NCBI GenBank assembly: GCA_020350305.1
Contig: CP070709.1
Span: forward strand, 934,749 to 942,135
Length of the DNA stretch: 7,387 nt
Source of the DNA: Candidatus Bathyarchaeota archaeon
Lineage (GTDB): Archaea > Thermoproteota > Bathyarchaeia > Bathyarchaeales > Bathyarchaeaceae
Reading direction: 5' to 3'
The position numbers and the translations under genes are program-made. The notes beneath the pieces are model-generated. The model was not told the origin of the DNA. It did not search any database and saw only the letters and a list, made by a program, of their open reading frames with translations. This document shows positions 1 to 4,442 of the stretch, in pieces. How positions within the stretch are numbered: position 1 is the stretch's first letter; the number at the start of each line of letters is the position of its first letter.

Positions 1-19
1 ACGTGGAAGGCTGCCCCCG

Positions 20-36
20 AGATATGTTTTATATCT
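20..36 (+). promoter_or_regulatory. Putative TATA box of the PAC2-family gene
   Basis: TTTTATATC at 27-35 fits an archaeal TATA element. It sits about 48 bases before the ATG at 79, which would put transcription start near 57 with a leader of about 20 bases carrying the Shine-Dalgarno site. The element lies inside a 6-bp inverted repeat, AGATAT (20-25) and ATATCT (31-36), so it could be read on either strand. This rests on sequence match and spacing only. Confidence 0.5.
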
Positions 37-65
37 TTAGAGTTCCTCTTTAATTGTGTTGGTTT

Positions 66-72
66 GGGAGGG
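66..72 (+). promoter_or_regulatory. Shine-Dalgarno site that decides the PAC2 gene start
   Basis: GGGAGGG lies 6 bases before the ATG at 79. The alternative in-frame TTG at 64 would place this purine block inside the coding region and has no good site of its own, so 79 is preferred. The frame stays open to the left window edge, so a longer form cannot be formally excluded. Confidence 0.65.
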
Positions 73-78
73 TCGGAG

Positions 79-831
79 ATGGTCTGCGTCGTCCAGATGT
101 ATGAGAAACCGACTTTAAATAACCCGGTGCTGATTGAAGGATTGCCAGGCATAGGGTTTGTTGCGAATATTTCTGCACTGCACCTTGTTCAAGAGTTGAA
201 AGCAAAGCTTTTTGCGGAAATTCGTTCTTCTTCATTTCAAGATTTTGCAGTAACGGCGAAGGATGGCAAGGCACGTTCTCCTATTAATGAATTTTATTAC
301 TACAAAGGGAGAGGGGAGGAGCGCGACCTGATTATTCTTTACGGTAATACGCAAGCTTTGACTACGGTTGGGCAGTATGAATTGTGTGGGCGGGTTTTAG
401 ATGTGGTTGAAGAGTTGGGGTGCCATTATGTTTTGACTCTCGGTGGCTTGAAGCGAGAAGCGAAAGTTGCTGTTCCCAAGTTGTACTGTACTGCATCTGA
501 TTCTGAAGTTTTGGATGAAGCATTGAGTTTAGGGGCTAAAAAAATTAGGGGGCGGATCTTTGGGTTGGCAGGGCTCCTTGTTGGGTTGGGTAAATTGCGG
601 GGTATGAATGGTTTATGTCTTCTCGCTGAAACTCCGGGCTTCTATCCGGATGCTGAGGCGGCTCGTGAGGTTTTGAAAGCGGTTTGCAAAATGTTGTGTC
701 TAAAGGTGGATTTGGCTAGGTTGGATTTGGCTACGGAGACAACTCGGAAAATATTAGAATCCTTTGGTTTGGTTGTTAGTCCAACGGAAAAAAGAACAGG
801 GGAAGAATCTCGGTTTCGTTGGCTTATTTAG
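79..831 (+). CDS. PAC2-family protein (proteasome assembly chaperone homologue)
   Basis: A 250-residue protein of the PAC2 family, whose members include eukaryotic proteasome assembly chaperone 2 and the archaeal PbaA/PbaB chaperones. The diagnostic N-terminal motif is visible about 18 residues after the chosen start (LIEGLPGIGFVANISALHL), followed by an alternating hydrophobic core with DLIILYGN and HYVLTLGGL, and a Gly-rich IFGLAGLLVGLGKLRG stretch with a loop toward CLLAETPGFYPD, all usual for this fold. The protein is expected to be soluble and cytoplasmic; no signal peptide or membrane span is seen. The last 15 residues are charged and probably flexible and end in RWLI. A clear HbYX proteasome-docking tail is absent, so a direct proteasome role is uncertain. 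The start at ATG 79 is chosen for its GGGAGGG site; TTG at 64 is the alternative and adds five residues. The stop overlaps the stop of the convergent Lsm gene. Family assignment is strong; the partner is inferred. Confidence 0.9.
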   Translation: MVCVVQMYEKPTLNNPVLIEGLPGIGFVANISALHLVQELKAKLFAEIRSSSFQDFAVTAKDGKARSPINEFYYYKGRGEERDLIILYGNTQALTTVGQYELCGRVLDVVEELGCHYVLTLGGLKREAKVAVPKLYCTASDSEVLDEALSLGAKKIRGRIFGLAGLLVGLGKLRGMNGLCLLAETPGFYPDAEAAREVLKAVCKMLCLKVDLARLDLATETTRKILESFGLVVSPTEKRTGEESRFRWLI

Positions 832-1250
832 GCTTTAGCTTCGCTGAGAAATAGGTCGTATACTTTTTGGACTCGTTCGGCAGCTAGGCCTTTTCCTTCT
901 GTTACGCCTTTCTCGGTAACTTTGATTTTGTCCATGACCCATATGAAGCCTTTGTCCTCATACAGCTTCACCATTGTTGGAAACACTTTCTCAAGCCGTT
1001 CAGCTAATGTTTTAAGGTCAAAAGGTTTTTCTACGGCGAAGATTTGGGCGACAACGTTACCGTTTAGGACCACTCTGTGTAGAGCTTTTCCTTTTGCATC
1101 TTTTGCGCCTGCCAGGCAGAGAGTTAGCTTGTCCGGGATTATCCCGACTAGAGTTCCTGTGTAGTTCTTTTTGTCTATTGTTGTCACCATAACTGTTTTT
1201 TCAAGTAACGCTCCTATTTCTCCGAAAAATTTTCTTTGAGCTACAGACAA
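828..1250 (-). CDS. Lsm (Sm-like) family RNA-binding protein with C-terminal extension
   Basis: A 140-residue archaeal Sm-like protein. Residues about 11-48 form the Sm1 motif (LLEKTVMVTTIDKKNYTGTL, then an IIPDKLTLCL strand) and residues about 59-72 the shorter Sm2 motif (VLNGNVVAQIFA). Canonical archaeal SmAP proteins are around 75-90 residues; here a second domain of about 60 residues (79-140) follows, mixed helix and strand by eye (LAERLEKVFP, FIWVMDKIKVTEKG, ERVQKVYDLFL). Some archaeal Sm-like proteins, such as the SmAP3 type, carry such a C-terminal domain. Family members form heptameric or larger rings that bind U-rich RNA. Translation starts at TTG: an in-frame TAA lies three codons upstream and the next ATG is inside Sm1, so TTG is essentially forced. 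A GAGGG block (1261-1265) precedes it by 10 bases. The target RNA is unknown. Confidence 0.88.
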   Translation of the reverse strand: MSVAQRKFFGEIGALLEKTVMVTTIDKKNYTGTLVGIIPDKLTLCLAGAKDAKGKALHRVVLNGNVVAQIFAVEKPFDLKTLAERLEKVFPTMVKLYEDKGFIWVMDKIKVTEKGVTEGKGLAAERVQKVYDLFLSEAKA

Positions 1251-1296
1251 CCTTTTTTATCCCTCGCCACACTGTTTGTGACAGTTCCTAATAGAC

Positions 1297-1310
1297 TTAT
1301 TTATTTCGGA
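1297..1310 (-). promoter_or_regulatory. Putative TATA box of the Lsm gene
   Basis: Read on the minus strand this is TCCGAAATAAATAA, an A/T-rich TATA-like element about 50 bases before the TTG start at 1250. The purine-rich TCCGAAA edge could serve as the TFB recognition element. Support is position and composition only. Confidence 0.4.
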
Positions 1311-1374
1311 TTTTGTCCTGTTCACGTACCAAATGTAACTGCCACGTTATTCGCGTGTATCTCTCTCTTTCTAG

Positions 1375-1394
1375 ACCCCCCTATACCGGGGGGT
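1375..1394. repeat. Perfect G/C hairpin, 7-bp stem
   Basis: ACCCCCC (1375-1381) and GGGGGGT (1388-1394) are exact inverted copies around the 6-base loop TATACC. The stem is almost all G-C, so it would be stable as RNA. Neither side is followed by a T-run, which argues against a simple intrinsic terminator. It lies about 70 bases upstream of the putative Lsm promoter. Confidence 0.7.
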
Positions 1395-1427
1395 GTAGTG
1401 GGTTTTGAGGGTTCAATTTTGTCACGT

Positions 1428-1444
1428 AGAAGACGTACTCTTCT
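1428..1444. repeat. Perfect 6-bp inverted repeat
   Basis: AGAAGA (1428-1433) and TCTTCT (1439-1444) are exact inverted copies around CGTAC. The sequence is purine/pyrimidine biased, so a chance match is quite possible. It is listed because it falls between two other hairpins. Confidence 0.45.
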
Positions 1445-1467
1445 TCTTTCGTCGAACTATACTTCCC

Positions 1468-1602
1468 TTAGTCTCTATATCCTATCAAGAAAGGAATCTG
1501 CGTGCGCATGCCTGTATACTTCTGGCACGTGTCTTCTGACCGCCAGAATTGGTTGTGCCTTTCTTCCAACACGTCAATCAGCTTAGGGTCTAAAGTTTTC
1601 AT
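1468..1602 (-). CDS. Possible small protein or gene remnant (44 aa), not recognised
   Basis: The frame begins at ATG 1602, preceded on the minus strand by AGGTGA four bases away, a fair Shine-Dalgarno match, and runs 44 codons to TAA. The product starts MKTLDPKLIDVLEERHNQFW and is charged and soluble, with no membrane span. The helix LIDVLEERHNQFWRSED loosely recalls the N-terminal helix of uroporphyrinogen-decarboxylase-like methyltransferases, but this is a weak impression. The same frame continues after the TAA for 29 more open codons to TAG at 1381-1383, which would suit a decayed gene start. The region also carries inverted repeats, so the frame may be accidental. An alternative upstream ATG at 1650 has no good ribosome site. 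Confidence 0.25.
   Translation of the reverse strand: MKTLDPKLIDVLEERHNQFWRSEDTCQKYTGMRTQIPFLIGYRD
1520..1548. repeat. Perfect 7-bp inverted repeat
   Basis: TTCTGGC (1520-1526) and GCCAGAA (1542-1548) are exact inverted copies with a 15-base loop. A second, partly overlapping pair, GGCAC (1524-1528) and GTGCC (1555-1559), could form an alternative fold. The repeat lies inside the doubtful 44-codon frame. Confidence 0.5.
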
Positions 1603-1662
1603 GTTTTCACCTAGTATTACTACATTCACACTTGCACATAGTAATCTCAATGAGGCTTCCTA

Positions 1663-2778
1663 TCAGAAAATTATGAGACCACCGTTTGCGTTGAAACCCC
1701 ATCCATAGCCAAGCATGATGGCGTAGTCGCTGGGGCCTAGCTTTCCCTCACGTATTATCTTTTCTAATATGAATGGTAGGCTTGCCCCGGCTAAGTTCCC
1801 GTAATCCGCCAGAATCTCGTAAGATTCCCTAATCGTTTCGTAAGCTAGTGAGTGAGATTGGGCAATGTGGTTCAGTATTCGCTTACTACCCGTATGCACT
1901 ATCCACTTTTTCGCTCCAGCCTTGAATTCTGGGTCCTTTCCATGAAGTAGCTTTTTCAGAACCACCGAGGTGTACTCCACTCCTAGTTCAGGTATGTTCT
2001 TGTCTAGATAGGAGTGGAACCCAAATTTGAAGGGCCCATTCGAACAAGTGAGCCTAGCGTAGCCCGCCAAATAATCTGATTGCTTTAAGTTTGTAATGCT
2101 AATCATGTCTGAGAGTTGCGGGCTTTTTCCTTGGTTAGCTACGATGAGACATGCTGAGCCGTCTCCGAAAAGGAAGAACTCGATGATGGCAATCCACTTT
2201 CTTAGTTCTCGTGACTTTAGATTATTGTTCTTTAACGTCTGAATTTCTTTAATTCCCTTAACGTCTTTAATTCCTCTCACTTGGTTATAGAACCAGTAAG
2301 AGTTTATACCTGAAAGACTTATCATCACATGGCTTTGGGGAAACCTAGCCAAGTGGTCTTCAGCCAGTTGAAGAGACTTGGTAAAAGCTGAGCACGCCAT
2401 GCCTTGGATGCTAACATGCTTAGTGTCGGGCTTGAAGCCTAGTTTGCTGAGTAAAAGATTGCTTAGTGCTGGGCATAGAAAAGCACTGCTGTCGTAGGTG
2501 ACTATCAAATAGTCAATGTCCTTTGATTGCAGACCTGAACCTTCTAGAGCTAGCCTGCAAGCTGCTGCACTGGTGTCTACAACTGGCTCTTCATCATTTG
2601 ATGTAAACTCGGACTTGAAGGAAAAGTCTATGGGATCTGCAAAATATCTTGAGGAGACGCCTAGGTTGAGAACGTTTTGCTTAACCTTGTCTGGAAGTTC
2701 ATTAGGGAAAAGCTCTATCATCTCTTCGATGAGGTATCTGTGGCTTGGAACGGCTGTGGACAGTTGCAGCAAGTGCAT
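1663..2778 (-). CDS. Thiolase-fold condensing enzyme, type III PKS / 3-ketoacyl-CoA synthase-like
   Basis: A 371-residue protein, close to the usual 350-400 for type III polyketide synthases and FabH-like enzymes. The Cys-His-Asn triad can be read: Cys129 in QGMACSAF, a context closest to the GMGCSAG of plant-type 3-ketoacyl-CoA synthases; His295 in WIVHTGSKRILNHI, matching the VHPGG/IHAGG region; and Asn328 in DYGNLAGASLPFIL, matching the YGNMSS/FGNTSS motif. FFLFGDGSACLIV (201-213) and the C-terminal GYGWGFNANGGLI are also typical. The N-terminal half opens ten residues ahead of the LIEEMIELFP helix, as in the chalcone-synthase fold. Such enzymes perform decarboxylative Claisen condensation of an acyl-thioester starter with malonyl-thioester; starter, extender and product are not predictable here. 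Cys129 to FGDG spans about 75 residues against about 50 in chalcone synthase, with a Lys-rich insertion around 165-195 containing a hexapeptide duplication. The protein is expected to be cytoplasmic. The neighbour is a divergent exporter gene. Confidence 0.85.
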   Translation of the reverse strand: MHLLQLSTAVPSHRYLIEEMIELFPNELPDKVKQNVLNLGVSSRYFADPIDFSFKSEFTSNDEEPVVDTSAAACRLALEGSGLQSKDIDYLIVTYDSSAFLCPALSNLLLSKLGFKPDTKHVSIQGMACSAFTKSLQLAEDHLARFPQSHVMISLSGINSYWFYNQVRGIKDVKGIKEIQTLKNNNLKSRELRKWIAIIEFFLFGDGSACLIVANQGKSPQLSDMISITNLKQSDYLAGYARLTCSNGPFKFGFHSYLDKNIPELGVEYTSVVLKKLLHGKDPEFKAGAKKWIVHTGSKRILNHIAQSHSLAYETIRESYEILADYGNLAGASLPFILEKIIREGKLGPSDYAIMLGYGWGFNANGGLIIF

Positions 2779-2783
2779 GTGTA

Positions 2784-2789
2784 CTCCTC
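2784..2789 (-). promoter_or_regulatory. Shine-Dalgarno site of the condensing-enzyme gene
   Basis: GAGGAG on the minus strand, five bases before the ATG at 2778, supports this start over any internal Met. Confidence 0.7.
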
Positions 2790-2811
2790 ACTATAGTGTC
2801 TCATCAAAGCA

Positions 2812-2833
2812 ATAATATTAAGCCTTGCGCGCA
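2812..2833 (-). promoter_or_regulatory. Putative promoter of the condensing-enzyme gene with adjoining palindrome
   Basis: On the minus strand TTAATATTATT (2811-2821) is a TATA-like element centred about 38 bases before the ATG, giving a predicted leader of roughly 12 bases that just contains the Shine-Dalgarno site. Immediately upstream lies the palindrome TGCGCGCA (2826-2833), placed where a TFB contact or a regulator bound beside the TATA box would sit. This is inferred from position. Confidence 0.5.
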
Positions 2834-2886
2834 GAAAACTCTAGAATAGTCTAATCCTAAGACTCAAGGCATTCAGCGGTTAGAAC

Positions 2887-2921
2887 GTACATGCTTTCTC
2901 CGCAATTCTGCATGCATGTAC
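2887..2921. promoter_or_regulatory. Inverted repeat upstream of the exporter promoter, possible operator
   Basis: GTACATGC (2887-2894) and GCATGTAC (2914-2921) are exact inverted 8-mers separated by 19 bases, so their centres are 27 bases apart. The pair lies between the two divergent promoters, some 25 bases upstream of the exporter's TATA-like element, a plausible place for a dimeric activator or a shared regulator. The right arm overlaps the TGCATGCATG repeat. Confidence 0.4.
2909..2918. repeat. TGCATGCATG, left copy flanking the exporter gene
   Basis: This is an exact 10-base match to 4382-4391 on the other side of the exporter. The core TGCATGCA is palindromic and also occurs at 7197-7204. 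It could be a regulator site, an insertion footprint or simple-sequence chance. Confidence 0.5.
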
Positions 2922-2944
2922 CCACGCAAACTTCAACCCGATAA

Positions 2945-2953
2945 CATTAAATG
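2945..2953 (+). promoter_or_regulatory. Putative TATA box of the exporter gene
   Basis: CATTAAATG is the best TATA-like stretch at the right distance, about 46 bases before the ATG at 2995. It predicts a leader of about 20 bases that holds the Shine-Dalgarno site at 2982-2987. Confidence 0.35.
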
Positions 2954-2981
2954 CGCATATCCAGACACGAGTTTGATGAAA

Positions 2982-2987
2982 GGAGGG
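2982..2987 (+). promoter_or_regulatory. Strong Shine-Dalgarno site of the exporter gene
   Basis: GGAGGG within AAAGGAGGG lies seven bases before ATG 2995 and fixes that start. Confidence 0.75.
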
Positions 2988-2994
2988 CAAGGCA

Positions 2995-4368
2995 ATGAAC
3001 CAACCAAGAGAGGGACATCACACAATTCAAAAAACTCGACCGACAGGTATGTTTGGCTTCACCATTATCTGGATAGGCCAAGTGATCTCACTACTAGGCA
3101 CCGCAATGACCGGATTCGCGCTCACAATCTGGGCTTGGCAGATTACGCAACAGGCAACGGCTTTAGCTCTGGTCGGTTTTTTTACTTTTGCTCCAACTCT
3201 ATTAGTCACACCCTTCGCCGGCGCGTTGGTGGATCGCTGGAACCGGAAGTTTGTGATGATGCTAAGTGACCTCGCAGCAATAATATCTACTGTAGTTGTG
3301 CTATTGCTGTTTTCGACAGGTAATTTGCAGATCTGGCATCTGTACGTAACAGGGGCATTTTCTGGTGCTTTTGGAGCTTTCCAGTTTCCCGCATACTCTG
3401 CGGCTGTCACGACTATGGTATCTAAGAAACAGTATGGCCGCGCAAGCGGCATGCTCTCCACAGCCCAGTTTGCCTCCAATATCTTCGCTCCGGCGTTGGC
3501 TGCCATCTTTTTGAGCATTATCGACATCGTCGGTATCTTAACCATTGATGTGTTCACTTTCTTCGTGGCCATTGGAGCACTGCTTCTAGTTCATGTGCCA
3601 CAGCCAGCTGTAACAAAAGAGGGACAGAAAAGCAGAGGTAGTCTTTGGAAGGAGTCAGCTTATGGTTTTCGCTACATTTACAAACGAAAGAGCTTGCTTG
3701 CCCTACTTCTAATCTTCTTCTGTATCAATCTACTTGCCCCCTTTGCCTTTACACTCTTAGCACCTATGATCTTGGCGCGAACTGGGAATGATGCAACCGC
3801 GTTAGGAATGGTGCAGTCGGCTATTGGGATAGGCGGACTGATTGGCGGTATAGTGCTTAGCATTTGGGGGGGTCCAAAGCGTAGGATACATGGGATATTG
3901 ATTGGATTGATACTTGTCACAATGGGTGTACTCTTTATTGGGCTGGGACAGAGCCCCATTGTCTGGGCTTTAGCTGCTTTCTTCACAATTTTCTTCGTGC
4001 CCATCATCAATGGTTCTAGCCAAGCTATCTGGCAGAGCAGGGTTGCCCCAGACGTGCAGGGGCGCGTGTTTGCCGCGCGAGGAATGATTGCCCAGATTGG
4101 TGCACCAGTGGCTATGTTGCTGGCGGGGTCCTTGGCTGATCGTGTCTTCGAACCAGCCATGATGCCAGGAGGTAGTTGGGCACCTCTGATCGGCTGGTTG
4201 ATTGGCACCGGTCCAGGAGCTGGTATGTCACTGATGTTTATAATCGCTGGGGCTTTGGGGATGCTCGTGGGCTTTGGAGGGTATGCTGTCCCTGCTGTTC
4301 GGAACGTTGAAGACATCTTGCCAGATCACGTAATAGAAGTCGAGTCTTCAAATGAAGCACAAGTCTGA
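2995..4368 (+). CDS. Major facilitator superfamily exporter, DHA3 (MefA-like) type
   Basis: A 457-residue membrane protein with about 12 hydrophobic segments, the first at roughly residues 20-42 after a short charged N-terminus. MFS motif A is clear between helices 2 and 3 (GALVDRWNRKFVMM, 76-90). The central cytoplasmic loop (about 203-232) is charged and contains SAYGFRYIYKRKSL, usual in this subfamily. Toward the C-terminus PDVQGRVFAARGMIAQIGAP and LLAGSLADRVFEPAMMPGG, then GTGPGAGMSLMF, match a large group of mostly bacterial DHA3 exporters related to macrolide-efflux proteins. Transport is presumed proton-coupled efflux of an amphipathic small molecule; the substrate is unknown. The product resembles bacterial homologues more than typical archaeal transporters, so transfer from bacteria is plausible but untested. 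It is divergent from the condensing-enzyme gene and convergent with the nucleotide-sugar operon. Two long antisense open frames across it are shadows. Confidence 0.92.
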   Translation: MNQPREGHHTIQKTRPTGMFGFTIIWIGQVISLLGTAMTGFALTIWAWQITQQATALALVGFFTFAPTLLVTPFAGALVDRWNRKFVMMLSDLAAIISTVVVLLLFSTGNLQIWHLYVTGAFSGAFGAFQFPAYSAAVTTMVSKKQYGRASGMLSTAQFASNIFAPALAAIFLSIIDIVGILTIDVFTFFVAIGALLLVHVPQPAVTKEGQKSRGSLWKESAYGFRYIYKRKSLLALLLIFFCINLLAPFAFTLLAPMILARTGNDATALGMVQSAIGIGGLIGGIVLSIWGGPKRRIHGILIGLILVTMGVLFIGLGQSPIVWALAAFFTIFFVPIINGSSQAIWQSRVAPDVQGRVFAARGMIAQIGAPVAMLLAGSLADRVFEPAMMPGGSWAPLIGWLIGTGPGAGMSLMFIIAGALGMLVGFGGYAVPAVRNVEDILPDHVIEVESSNEAQV

Positions 4369-4381
4369 TGTGTGCCCGCGA

Positions 4382-4391
4382 TGCATGCATG
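4382..4391. repeat. TGCATGCATG, right copy flanking the exporter gene
   Basis: This copy lies in the 74-base gap between the convergent exporter and nucleotidylyltransferase genes, within ATGCATGCATGC (4381-4392). The same gap holds a small direct repeat, ACAACAG at 4417-4423 and 4428-4434. No T-rich terminator is evident on either strand here. Confidence 0.5.
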
Positions 4392-4442
4392 CTAACCAGC
4401 CGCTGAGACCAGTTCTACAACAGGTTTACAACAGACACCCTA

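Larger units (their letters stand above)
1251..1662. other. Gene-poor intergenic stretch with hairpins
   Basis: This 412-base interval lies between the starts of the Lsm gene and the end of the condensing-enzyme gene, both on the minus strand. It holds the Lsm promoter, three perfect inverted repeats listed separately (1375-1394, 1428-1444, 1520-1548) and one doubtful 44-codon minus-strand frame. I see no tRNA-like T arm, no recognisable C/D box pair and no protein family. It could be the site of a small RNA or the remains of a decayed gene. Confidence 0.5.

Noticed and set aside
1375..1394. Intrinsic terminator call for the G/C hairpin
   Set aside because: There is no T-run after the stem on either strand and no gene ends next to it.
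1400..1430. Possible tRNA T-arm (GGGTTCAATTTTG)
   Set aside because: The bases after the loop do not pair back to form a T stem and no D arm, anticodon arm or acceptor stem can be built around it.
1236..1586. Plus-strand 116-codon frame across the hairpin-rich region
   Set aside because: Composition is biased toward Ser, Leu and Arg with no family resemblance and no ribosome site; it starts inside the Lsm gene.
2916..3269. Plus-strand frame of 117 codons overlapping the exporter start
   Set aside because: It overlaps the exporter gene in another frame, lacks a ribosome site, and shows no recognisable domain.
3027..4316. Two long open frames on the minus strand (3027-3572 and 3678-4316) opposite the exporter gene
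   Set aside because: Their products are Pro/Ile/Ala-rich with no family motif, which is what antisense reading of hydrophobic transporter codons gives. The + strand protein is clearly conserved.
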